Source: Mya arenaria (Eukaryota > Mollusca > Bivalvia > Myida > Myidae). From it: a stretch of DNA of 64,000 nucleotides. The notes under the pieces are model-generated. The model did not search any database and had not been told where the DNA came from. It was given only the letters and a program-made list of their open reading frames with translations. The position numbers were made by a program, and so were the translations under genes. The first letter of the stretch is position 1; every line of letters starts with the position of its first letter. Shown piece by piece: positions 25,173 to 36,086 of the stretch. The DNA lies in the NCBI RefSeq assembly GCF_026914265.1, contig NC_069131.1, forward strand, positions 7,270,001 to 7,334,000. Direction: 5' to 3'.

Positions 25173-28148
25173 CTTCTGTTGTATTTGAATTTGTACTGGT
25201 AGTGGAACCGGAACTCGGACTGGTACTGGATACGGTACTGGCACTGGTTTCTGCAACGATATAAACAAACATTAATTATATTAAAACTGTTTATTACTTT
25301 CTATACAACAGTTTGTTTTATGTAAAACATTATGAAACCCCTATATGTATAGCCTAGGTTATTCCCAAATATAAATTCATATTAAAATATCTCTAACTCT
25401 AGCAACCTCTGTGTCTTACTCCAATAAACCCCGGTAAACAAATACAATCTACAAACCTGTTGTGGTATTGGAACTTAGGATGGAATCAGAACTTGGACTG
25501 GAAACTGATCTTGAAGTTGCAGGTGATGCGGTTGTATTTGAACTTGGAATGGAGCTGGAACTTATATTTGTACTTGAAGAAGATGCGGTTGTAGTAAAAC
25601 TAAGACTGGAATTGGAACTTGTATGTGTACTTGTATGTGTACTTGCAGGAGATGCGGTTGTAGTTGAACTTTGAATGGAACTAGCACTTGAATTTACAGT
25701 TGTATTTGTACTTGCAGGAGAGGCAGTTGTAGTTAAACTTGGACTTGGACTTGAACTTGAATTTGTACTTGTATTTTCATTTGCTGGAGATTCAGTTGTA
25801 GTTGAACTTAGACTTGGACTAGAACTTGAATTTGTACTTGCAAGAGATGCGGTTGTAGTTGAACGTGGACTGGGACTAGAACTTGACATTGTACTTGTAT
25901 TTGTACTTGATGGAGATGCAGTTGTAGTTGAACTGTAACTGGAACCCGAACTTAACGTTGTATTTGTACTTGATGGAGATGCGGTTGTAGTTGAACTGGG
26001 ACTGGAACTAGAACTTGAATTTGCACTTGCATTTGTACTTGTTGGAGATGCGGTTGTAGTTGAACTGAAACTGAAAGTTGTATCTGTACTTTCAGGAAGT
26101 GAGGTTGTATGTGAACTGGAACTGGAAGTTGTATATGTACTTTCAGGAGGTGCGGTTGTATTTGAACTGGAACTGAAAGTTGTTTCTGTACTTTCAGAAG
26201 ATGCGATTGTATTTGAAGTGGAACTGGAAGTTGTATCTGTACTTTCAGGAAACATAGTTGTATTTGAACTGAAACTGGAAGTTGTATCTGTACTTTTAGG
26301 AGATGCGGTTGTATATGAACTTGAACTGGAAGTTGTATCCGTACTTTCAAGAGATGCAGTTGTATTTGAAGTGGAACTGGAAGTTGTATCTGTATTTTCA
26401 GGAAACATAGTTGTATTTGAACTGGTACTGGGAGTTGTATCTGTTCTTTCAGAAGGTGCGGTCGTATTTAGAGTGGAACAGGAAGTTGAATCTGTACCTT
26501 CAGGAGGTGCGGTTGTATTTGAATTGGAACTGGAAGTTGTATATGTAGTTTCAGAAGATGCGGTTGTATTTGAACTAGAACTTGAAGTTGAATCTGTACT
26601 TTCAGGAAACATGGTTGTATTTGAAGTGGAACTGGAAGTTGTATCTGTACTTTCAATAGACGCGGTTGTATTTGAACTTGAACTTTGAGGTGCACCTGAA
26701 CTTGCAAAAGACGCGACTGTATTTGAAGTCGAACTTGACATAGTATCTGTACTTGCAGGATATTCAGTTGTTTTTGAACTGGAACTTGAAATTATATCTG
26801 TACTTTCAGGAGATGCGGTTGTATTTGAACTGGAACTTGACATTGTATCTGTACTTGCAGGATATTCAGTTGTATTTGTACTGGAACTTGACATTATATC
26901 TGTACTTCCAGGAGATGCGGTTGTATTTGAACTGGAACTTGACATTGTATCTGTACTTGCAGGATATTCAGTTGTATTTGTACTGGAACTTGACATTATA
27001 TCTGTACTTTCAGGAGATGCGGTTGTATTTGAACTGGAACTTGACATTGTATCTGTACTTGCAGGATATTCAGTTGTATTTGAACTGGAACTTGACATCG
27101 TATCTGTACTTTTAGGAGATGCGATTGTATTTGAACTGGAACTTGACATTATATCTGTACTTTCAGGTGATGCGATTGTATTTGAACTGGAACTTGACAT
27201 TATATTTGTACTATCAGGAGATGCAGTTGTATTTGAACTGTAACTTGACATTATATCTGTACTTTTAGGAGATGCGGTTGTATTTGAACTGGAACTTGAC
27301 ATTATATCTGTACTTTCAGGAGATGCGGTTGTATTTGAATTGGAACTTGACATTGTATCTGTACTTGCAGGATATTCAGTTGTATTTGTACTGGAACTTG
27401 ACATTATATCTGTACTTGCAGGATATTCAGTTGTATTTGTACTGGAACTTGACATTATATCTGTACTTTCAGGTGATGCGATTGTATTTGAACTGGAACT
27501 TGACATTATATCTGTATTTTCAGGAGATGCGGTTGTATTTGAACTGGAACTTGACATTGTATCTGTACTTGCAGGATATTCAGTTGTATTTGAACTCGAA
27601 CTTGACATTATATCTGTACTTTCAGGAGATGCGGTTGTATTTGAACTGGAACTTGACATTGTATCTGTACTTTCAGGAGATGCGATTGTATTTGAACTGG
27701 AACTTGACATTATATCTGTACTTGCAGGATATTCAGTTGTATTTGAACTCGAACTTGACATTATATCTGTACTTTCAGGAGATGCGGTTGTATTTGTACT
27801 GGAACTTGACATTATATCTGCAACGATATTATCATTATTCATACATATTAGCTGTGTTTTAAACGTTTGTTTTTGCTTTCGTTTGATCAGTCCGTATATT
27901 AAAATTAAATAATCAGTTATAAGCAATGAAGCCCTATGTCTTTTTAACATTTACTTTTTGAAAGACAAATAATGTCTTGTAGCAGACGCCAAAAGAAATA
28001 AGCAGAACAAATATTAAAATGTGCCAATTTCGTACATAAGCCTTTATTTAGGCCTGAAGTTTTCGTGAGTTTTGCAATAAAAATATATATTTCACTTACT
28101 AATCATACAAGTTACGAGAATGGCGACGAGCTGAGTTGTATGAAGCAT
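25173..28148 (-). CDS. Secreted mucin-like Ser/Thr-rich repeat protein (5' exons)
   Basis: Three exons on the minus strand, all joined in phase 1. Exon 1 (28100-28148) encodes the signal peptide MLHTTQLVAILVTCMI and ends A|GTAAGTG. Exon 2 (25457-27817; acceptor ATATCGTTGCAG, donor G|GTTTGTAG) encodes 787 residues. Exon 3 (25173-25250) adds a 25-residue Ser/Thr stretch. The protein is almost entirely Ser, Thr, Asn and Pro: about 22 copies of a 17-residue unit of the type STDIMSSSSSNTTASPE, about a dozen diverged units, then longer PSSTTTASPSSTNT-type units. Nearly every unit has an N-glycosylation sequon (NTT) and many O-glycosylation candidates. The expected role is a secreted, heavily glycosylated gel or coat protein. 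The 3' end is unresolved: without splicing at G|GTTTGTAG, exon 2 would stop after TTTGL. Downstream exons are duplicated at 19199-20650. Confidence 0.7.
25457..27817 (-). CDS. Long mucin repeat exon (exon 2)
   Basis: A 2361-bp exon. About 27817 to 26690 is a 51-bp tandem repeat in which two unit types (ending TTASPE and TTEYPA) alternate; 26690 to 26070 holds diverged units (TTMFPES, TTAPPES); 26067 to 25457 holds units that lie in the segmental duplication. Because 51 is a multiple of three, other frames and the opposite strand also stay open for long stretches; those are shadows. Splice phase fixes the Ser/Thr frame as the coding one. Confidence 0.75.
28100..28148 (-). CDS. Signal-peptide exon of the mucin-like gene
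   Basis: ATG followed by a hydrophobic core (LVAILVTCMI) and a GTAAGTG donor in phase 1, matching the phase of the next exon exactly. TTTCAGGTTTGCAG just upstream (about 28163-28176) looks like an acceptor, so a 5' UTR intron is likely. The phase match across about 280 bases of intron is the main support. Confidence 0.65.
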
Positions 28149-30485
28149 TCTTCTCTGTGACCTGCAAACCTGAAAGTACGATCAGCATTTTTTCCAATAA
28201 AGCAGTCTGTATGTAGTCTACAGGGTTAGACCCAACAGCCATCACACACTCTCATTTTGTTTAATATCAATTGGTGGCCAAATTCTGTCATTTCGTAGGC
28301 CATGATGTATCCGGGCCAACTCATGTGAGGCTTTGAAAGTTGGCAGCACATCAGGTCAAACAATCTTTGTTTGAACCGAAGTGACCGTCATCATCATGGA
28401 AAACAGTGGAATTTATTTAATACTTATGGAATTTCATGTAATTTTACAATGTTTTAAAACAAAAGTCCAATTATATTTCTATTCAAATGTACAAGTTGTA
28501 ACTGCTCTTAATAAAATATATGAAAAGAGTTATCTGTTTCATTTATTTATTTTAAACCAATACCTCAATGCTCTTTCGTAACATTTTACAGCAAAGAATC
28601 CAGATATCTATCTAGTTCTCCAAAAACTAATGCACTAGGTAAATTTAGCTTTGTCATCAAGAAGGTGTTTAAAAAATTCAAGGCGTTATTTATCAAATTA
28701 TTTGTACTTGTAACTTCACCATAGTTCAGAACCGTACAATGGAATGGAGGAAATCAGTAAATCAAATAGATTAAGTTTAGATTTCACATCAATAAACTTT
28801 GCTAAATTTACATATTAAACTACGGTAGGCTTTAAGCGCTTGTTGATCCAATGATTGAACAGCATATTTCATATTCATAAAAATGCCTTTTTTTCGAAGA
28901 AAGACCAAAATTGTATTTTTACGCATTTATAAGCAAAGTCACATTAAATTGTTTATCGTAAGAAAAAAGTAAATGTAATATTTCTTGAAAGTTTAAACAA
29001 AATGAATAAAACGTAACGATTTCACATGTAACCAAGCAGGTAGGCACTATTGTCTAAGATAACCTACGATGGCTTTTATGGTTCTAAACAGAAAATGTCA
29101 AAATCCGCGACTTTTAATATTTGAACGCTGGGAACAGTTTAAATGTCACAATTCTACTGTTAGAATGCATAACTGGAAACATATAAAATATTTTTGGGTT
29201 TCAAGTACACCAGGGTAAACACTTGATGATCAAACGTTTTTGTTCGTTTTTATGAAACTACCTTATTGACATATGTTAATCAGTTCAAGTTAAAGAAAGT
29301 CGCAATTGTGGTTGTTAATATTTTACATATCCCCTGTCGAAATTAGTTCCCATATTCTGTCAGCAGCATTGAAGGTCACGGTTTTACATTCAACCAAGCT
29401 TGAACGCATTATAGTCCATTATTAATTTCACGGGCTTTCCTGTTTTTACCGAAAGTATCAAAATACACAAATGTTCATATTTAAACATTATGAACGGATT
29501 TAAATGTTACAACCCTACTTTAAGAATGCACGAATGATACTCTTACACTTATTTGGTAGTTATAAATTTATCCGGGTTAACATTTAAAGGATAAAGACTT
29601 CGACATTAAATCCCATATATTCTTGTGTGAATTGACCGATCAGCACGCGTCAGAACACTGATTTCTAGTATGTCACGACCTCAAACCCCAACGTAACGAT
29701 TTTAAATGTCACAATTCACCTGTTGGAATGCAAAAATGGCAATGAAACAAATTGTTTGGGACCAAATGTTTAAAAATCTCATGATGTTCATTGAATGAAA
29801 CGCACATGAAGAAGAGGAGTGAATTAAAATCGTATTGTACGTTCGGTAGGTGACACATGAACTCCAAGTTTATAATCGATAGTGCCCATCCTACCATCAT
29901 GCCAGTAAAACAAAATTGTTTTTGAAAGAAACACACATTTCCTTATTATTTTCCCATTATCATTGCAACTTAATATCGCTAAGTGAACAAAAGTTGTATT
30001 AAATACAGATATGTATCAGACGTTAGTCGCTTCACCTTCATCATTTTTTATAATGTACTTTTCAACACACACTATTGGCATTCAATCAAAGGTATTCATT
30101 TTTTCAACTGAGATATAAACGCGTTCATATTTATCCAAGGGGCAAATTATCCCTAGAGGGCATATTTAAATATTCCACATGGGCAATCTTCCAGCATATG
30201 ACAGCATATTACAAAAGTATACGTGCAACTTACAACCAAGCAGCGTAACATATGATTTAATAACAATATATGATGAGATTAGCTGTCTGTAATGTATCAA
30301 AACGTCTGGTGAAATGCTCGCAATGGTCCTATACATACTACTTAAGTCAAACCTAACATTTCTGGCTTCTGTTTTATTGTGTTGCACAAATTCAAATCCA
30401 TACAAACAAGTGTCCACGGTTGTATGTAATACAATACAAATCGTTTAGATGCAATCACATGATATAAAGCAAGTTATATTATTAT
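28149..30485. other. AT-rich stretch with a degenerate ~300-bp repeat
   Basis: No gene recognised. A decayed motif (AACG.TTTAAATGTCACAATTC, then TGTTAGAATGCA) recurs near 29130, 29494 and 29694, with a trace near 29015. This suggests an old tandem or clustered repeat. The first part is the upstream region of the mucin-like gene, with no clear TATA box. Confidence 0.4.
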
Positions 30486-30781
30486 AGCTACACTCTCATA
30501 TATACACGGTTTTTACAACTTTTTTATTTTTTGTCTTGGAAAGAGAATTTTTTGCGTAAATATCTGCAAACCAATGATAAAAGATTGCTGACAAAAGATA
30601 AGACGGTTTAAGAAAAATGCATAAAACATCATTTTTTGAACTAACATTTAAAAATCTGCGATCTATGTTTTTGTCAGCAGACTTATATAATTGGTTTTCA
30701 TGGATATTTCGCAAAAATTGGCTCGTTTCAAGACAAAAAATAAAGAAGTTGTCAAAACGTTCAATCTGTGAAAGTGCAGCT
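30486..30781. mobile_element. TTAA-type MITE, family 2, diverged copy
   Basis: Right end CAATCTGTGAAAGTGCAGCT abuts TTAA (30782-30785); the left end AGCTACACTCTCATATATAC is a decayed inverted match next to TTAT. The same family has a cleaner copy at 59214-59557. Short frames inside it are not genes. Confidence 0.65.
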
Positions 30782-32617
30782 TTAAAGACGGTAAATGTTC
30801 GTGATAGAAAAAAAAATGGAAGTGATAATACGTAGCCAGCTATAGGAGAAGGTTTTTTTTTAAATAAAAACAAACAAAGAAATAACTAGCCTAAAAAACT
30901 AAGAAAATCAATGTGTAAATTAGAGGAATTTGTGCATATTTTATTTAGATATATCAGCCCAAATCTTACTTCTATTCAAGAGCGTATTGCTTTAAAACAA
31001 AAATATGTTCTAAGTGTTACCATCTCCTTTTGAAGGTATCTTGATTCTTGTTCTTCTGTGTTGCTGTTGTTTTCCCGGTATTTAGTCCTTCACCTAGCTA
31101 TTGTTTTACATGGCTACTGTAAAGCTCTTGCTCTCTTCCCTGCACATTTCGAGTTAACAATAAAGTATTTTACTAAAAGTATCAGAAAATTATTTGATAG
31201 CTGGGCTTATCCTCATTTGGCAGTAAATCATAAATCTCTAGACATTTGAATGATAATTCTATAAACCCCGTTTAATGAGTCAGAACCGTATTTTTCTTCC
31301 CTGTTTCCAAATCGAGCGTATTTTACTCACGCAAGCTTAAGTTATATTGTACGTCAAACAATGCATTAGTAAAACATGCTTAATCAACCTGGTTATACTG
31401 TTTTAATAAAAAAGCAATATTTAATAAATATTGTCCTCGTAGAATTGATAAAAAAATGTGGTTATGCAAAAATAACCATGCAACATTCTTACACTGAAAC
31501 AAACAAATGAAATCATTTTTAAGCGAACAAATACCTATCGAACATGAACAAAAGCAAATAAAAATACAAAAGCATGTTTTACATACATTTTGACTCCAAA
31601 TGTTCTAGTGCACCTTTTGAATTGCTTAATCAGTTTGGGGTAAATGGTTAAGGGATAAACTTCCTTTTGTGTTTACAGGTAAATTTCCCAAAAACCTTTT
31701 CCTCTATTTTCTCAAAATACTGGTAAAATAATTTTCCTTACCTCATAAGGCTAAATGAATTAAAACCTCGTTTCAGCTGACATGTAGAAAGAAAATAGGG
31801 AAGGTTGGTAGGTAGGTGTAACTTTTGTTTTCTGTATCGGGTTATATCACTTTATTATATGTTTTCCGGTGGTTTGTAGAGATTTGTCAGTGAAAAAAAA
31901 TGATATTTCACTGTTTCAAACAATGAAAAAATCAATTTGATATTTTTCACTGTTCTGAAATTTTAGCACGCTCTCGATTCCAAACCAAACGTGAGCGTCA
32001 CAGGGCCTGGGCACAATTTCAACAACGTCATTTCCGAAATGACGTTACGTGCGCATACAAATTGGCGTATAATTGAAAGAAAAAATGTTTATTTCAGTGT
32101 AAAATAGCAATATATTTCTCCTTGTGAACACCAAAAATGAATACTTCACTCGTTGCTACTCCAGTCGTGAAATATAAAATTTGGTGCTCACTCGGTTAAA
32201 AAGGTAATATTCTTACACTGAAAAAACATTTATCCTCTTTATAAGTGTGATGTATTGATATGTTTTAAAAGTAAACTGATCATATTCCAAAAGTTAACGA
32301 TCAAATTCTGAGATTTTTATTCAAATAACACATATTGTATTTAACATTAAATTCGGGTGTATTTAAGATTTTCTAAAAATGCACACAAAAGCACAGCTCT
32401 TTACAAAATACATGAATACATGTTATCCTTAAAACGTGGCTAGCTTCATATACAATCGGTTTAAGTTTTACACGCACAATAATATTCATGTTTTATGTTC
32501 GTTTATTAATTTAGTCTCCTAAGTAATTCTGTAACCTGATACAAGCACATTCGATACGATAGTTCAGCTTAACTGTTTTGCGCAGTTTCTCTCACTATTT
32601 CTTTGGTTTACATTTAA
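30782..32617. other. AT-rich stretch with repeat fragments
   Basis: No gene recognised. About 31690-31830 has AGGTAGGTAGGTG-like sequence resembling 13370-13390. About 31890-32220 has repeated TGATATTTCACTG / TTTTTCACTG motifs around a perfect short palindrome at 32024-32046 (11-nt arms, AACGTCATTTC). This looks like a dispersed element, but its ends are unclear. Confidence 0.4.
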
Positions 32618-32987
32618 AGATGCATTCTTACTCCCGCATAAGATTAACCACAATTAAAACTATTGTTTATCATTCCAAAAGGGACGAATACATGTCGAAA
32701 ACAATGGTTCTAATGAAGGATACCTATTATAATTTGAAGGAAATTTGCATAAAACACAGTATTTCTACCATTTAAGATCATGGTAGGTTACAGTAACTCT
32801 TTTAGCATTCACCAATCATTTAATATTTTTGCTTTTTCAGCTATTGAATACACGATTACAATATTGTTATCAGTTATTAACATTTTCCATAAAATAATAC
32901 ATAATTTAGTAAGAAGTTAAAGGTTTATCAGTCAAATTTTCTGTTTGGTATATATGTGTATGTATTGATATGAATAAGAGTATCACT
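32618..32987 (+). mobile_element. TTAA-type MITE, family 1, copy 4
   Basis: The cleanest copy: TTAA at 32614-32617 and 32988-32991, inverted ends AGATGCATTCTTACTC and, on the other strand, AGTGATACTCTTATTC; 370 bp. It has no coding capacity. Confidence 0.85.
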
Positions 32988-33399
32988 TTAAGCAAAATGT
33001 TTGATATTTGAGATGTCATAGTTAACCATGTGTTAACTTGGTTAAGCAAAAGATGATCGCTTACATAGTAACCTTTGGAGTATCGCTTAATTATTTTTAT
33101 GCTCACATTAAGAGTGTAAGTGAAATATTTCATTATTTGAATAGAATATATCAAGTTGCATGAGTCAATGATGTTGTTGATAAGTTATTTCAATACCTAG
33201 GGACCGGGAATTAGGAGATCGGATAATACGGCGAGAGACCGGAAAATAGTATTGGCCACCTTTGGGCCGTGATGGTTACTTTGTAAATATATATACATTA
33301 TTAAAACAATAATGAAAATCCATATTTTACATCACGGTTTGAAGGGAAATATCGTCAAATATAGCATAGAAGTTCTTTAAGATGTTTTCGTGTAAGTAA

Positions 33400-35500
33400 G
33401 TTAGAAGTGAGTGAATGAGTGAGTGAGGTGAGGTGAGGTGAGGTGAGGTGGTGAGGTAGTGAGGTGAGGTGTGGTGGTGTGGTGGTGAGGTTAGGTGGTG
33501 AGGTGAGGTGGTGAGGTGAGGTAAGCTGTGGTGGTGTGGTGGTGAGGTGGTGGGGTGAGGTGTGGTGACGTGAGGTGGTGAGGTGGGGTGTGGTGAGGTG
33601 GTGAGTTGAGGTGTGTTGAGGTGAGGTGGTGTGTGGTGAGGTGGTGAGTTGATGTGTGGTGAGGTGGTGAGTTGTGCTGAAGTGAGGTGATGTGTGGTGA
33701 GGTGAGGTGGTCAGGTAAGGTGTGGTGAGGTGGTGAGTTGTGGTGAGGTGAGGTGTGGTGAGGTGCTGAGGTTAGGTGTGGTAAGGTGCTGAGTTGAGGT
33801 GAGGTGGTGAGGTGAGGTAAGGTGAGGTAAGATGAGGTGAGTAGGTGAGGTGAGGTGAGGTGGTGAGGTGGTGAGGTGAGGTGTGGTGAGGTGGTGAGGT
33901 GAAGTGAGGTGAGGTGAGGTGTGTTGGTGAGGTGTTGAGGTGAGGTGGTGAGGTGAGGTGTGGTGAGGTGGTGATGTGAAGTGAGGTGAGGTGGTGAGGT
34001 GAGGTGAGGTTTGGTGAGTCGAGGTGGTGAGTTGAGGTATGGTGGTGAGGTGGTGAGTTGTGGTAAGGTGATGTGTGGTGAGGTGAGGTGTTGAGGTAAG
34101 GTGTGGTGAGGTGAGGTGGTGAGTTGAGGTGTGGTGAGGTGAGGTGAGGTGGTGAGTTGAGGTATGGTGGTGAGGTGGTGAGTTGAGGTGGTGAGGTGAG
34201 GTGTGGTGAGGTGGTGAGGTGAAGTGAGGCGAAGTAATGTGAGGTGGTGAGGTGAGGTGAGGCGTTGTGGTGAGGTGGTGAGGTGAGGTGTGGTGAGGTG
34301 GTGAGTTGTGGTGAGGTGAGGTGTGGTGAGGTGAGGTGGTGAGGTAAGGTGTGGTGAGGCGTTGTGGTGAGGTGGTGAGGTGTGGTGTGGTGAGGTGGTG
34401 AGTTGTGGTGAGGTGAGGTGTGGTGAGGTGAGGTGGTGAGGTAAGGTGTGGTGAAGTGAGGTGGTGAGTTGAGGTGTGGTGGTGAGGTGAGGTGGTTAGG
34501 TGAGGTGAAGTGAGTAGGTGAGGTGGTAAGGTGAAGTGATGTGGTTAGGTGGCGAGGTGAGGTGAGGTGAGGTGGTGGGTTGAGGTGAGGTGAGGTGAAG
34601 TGTTGTTGTGAGGTGGTGAGATGAGTTGTGGTGAGTGAGGTGAGGTGGTTAGGTTGTTAGGTGAGGTGAGTGAGGTGGTGAGGTGTTAAGGTGAAGTGAG
34701 ATGGTTAGGTTGTTAGGTGAGGTGAGGTGGTTAGGTTGTTAGGTGAGGTGAAGTGAGGTGGTGAGGTTGTTAGGTGAGGTGAGGTGAGGTGGTGAGGTGG
34801 CGAGGTGAGGTGAGGTGAAGTGTTGTGGTGAGGTGGTGAGATGATTTGTGGTGAGTGAGGTGAGGTGATGTGGTTAGGTTGTTAGGTGAGGTGAGGTGGT
34901 GAGGTGACGAGGTGAGGTGAGGTGAGTTTGTGGGTTGAGGTGAGGTGAAGTGTTGTGGTAAGGTGGTGAGGTGAGGTGTGGTAAGGTGAGGTGGTGTGGT
35001 GAGGTGTGGTGAGGTGAGGTGGTGAGGTGACATGAGGTAAGGTGAGTTGGTGAGGTGAGATGAGGTGAGGTAGTGAGGTAAGGTTTTGAGGTGAGTTGGT
35101 GAGGTGTGGTGGTGAGTTGAGGTGAGGTGGTGAGTTGAGGTATGGTGAGTTGAGGTATGGTGAGTTGAGATGAGGTTAGGTAGTGAGGTGAGGTGGTGAG
35201 GTGAGGTATGGTGAGGTGAGGTGGTTAGGTGAGGTGAGGTGGTGAGGTGAAGTGGTGAGGTGAGGTGGTGAGGTGAGCCGGTGAGGTGGTGAGGTGAGGT
35301 GGTGAGGTGAGGTGGTTAGGTGAGTTGAGGTGGTGAGGTGAAGTGGTGAGGTGAGGTGGTGAGGTGAGCCAGTGAGGTGGTGAGGTGAGCTGCGTCGGTG
35401 AGGTGAGGTGAAGTGAAGTGAGGTTTTGGGTTTTGGGTTGGTGGGTGGGTCGGTGGGTTTTATGGGTGATTGGGTGGTCGGGTTATTGGTTTGTTGGGTT
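33400..35500. repeat. GAGGTG-type satellite, C-poor on the + strand
   Basis: About 2.1 kb of irregular GAGGT, GGTGGT and GTGGT units with nearly no C on the + strand. It has no fixed long period; short higher-order duplications are visible (around 34270-34450, for example). Frames read on the minus strand (Ser-Pro-His-Leu-Thr repeats) are by-products of the pentamer. Between the MITE at 32.99 kb and this array nothing else was seen. Confidence 0.95.
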
Positions 35501-36086
35501 TGAGTGAGTGAGTGCGTGAGTGCGTGAGTGATTGAGTGAGTGAGTGAGTGAGTGAGTGAGTGAGTGAGTGAGTGAGTGAGTGAGTGAGTGAGTGAGTGAG
35601 TGAGTGAGTGAGTGAGTGAGTGAGTGAGTGAGTGAGTGAGTGAGTGAGTGAGTGAGTGAGTGAGTGAGTGAGTGAGTGAGTGAGTGAGTGAGTGAGTGAG
35701 TGAGTGAGTGAGTGAGTGAGTGAGTGAGTGAGTGAGTGAGTGAGTGAGTGAGTGAGTGAGTGAGTGAGTGAGTGAGTGAGTGAGTGAGTGAGTGAGTGAG
35801 TGAGTGAGTGAGTGAGTGAGTGAGTGAGTGAGTGAGTGAGTGAGTGAGTGAGTGAGTGAGTGAGTGAGTGAGTGAGTGAGTGAGTGAGTGAGTGAGTGAG
35901 TGAGTGAGTGAGTGAGTGAGTGAGTGAGTGAGTGAGTGAGTGAGTGAGTGAGTGAGTGAGTGAGTGAGTGAGTGAGTGAGTGAGTGAGTGAGTGAGTGAG
36001 TGAGTGAGTGAGTGAGTGAGTGAGTGAGTGAGTGAGTGAGTGAGTGAGTGAGTGAGTGAGTGAGTGAGTGAGTGAGTGATCGAGTG
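35501..36086. repeat. (GAGT)n tetranucleotide microsatellite, ~140 copies
   Basis: From about 35533 to 36079 the GAGT unit repeats without a single interruption (more than 540 bp). The left edge has a few GCGTGAGT and GATTGAGT variants and the right edge has GATCGAGT variants. The minus-strand Thr-His-Ser-Leu frame is not a gene. Confidence 0.98.

Larger units (their letters stand above)
20650..26067. repeat. Segmental duplication, copy B
   Basis: Direct tandem copy of 14700-20650. Its left edge is the exon/minisatellite junction and its right edge lies inside the long mucin exon, where similarity stops at about 26067 just after TTGGAGATGCGGTTGTAGTT. Confidence 0.9.

Noticed and set aside
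26218-27912. Long plus-strand frames opposite the mucin exon (Val/Leu/Glu-rich and Tyr/Leu-rich repeats)
   Set aside because: The 51-bp repeat unit is a multiple of three, so all frames without a stop in one unit stay open. Splice phase supports only the minus-strand Ser/Thr frame.
30496-30873. 125-codon minus-strand frame
   Set aside because: Mostly covers the family-2 MITE; no splice or start support.
34770-35033. Minus-strand Ser-Pro-His-Leu-Thr frame
   Set aside because: A by-product of the GAGGT-type satellite, with no start or splice context.
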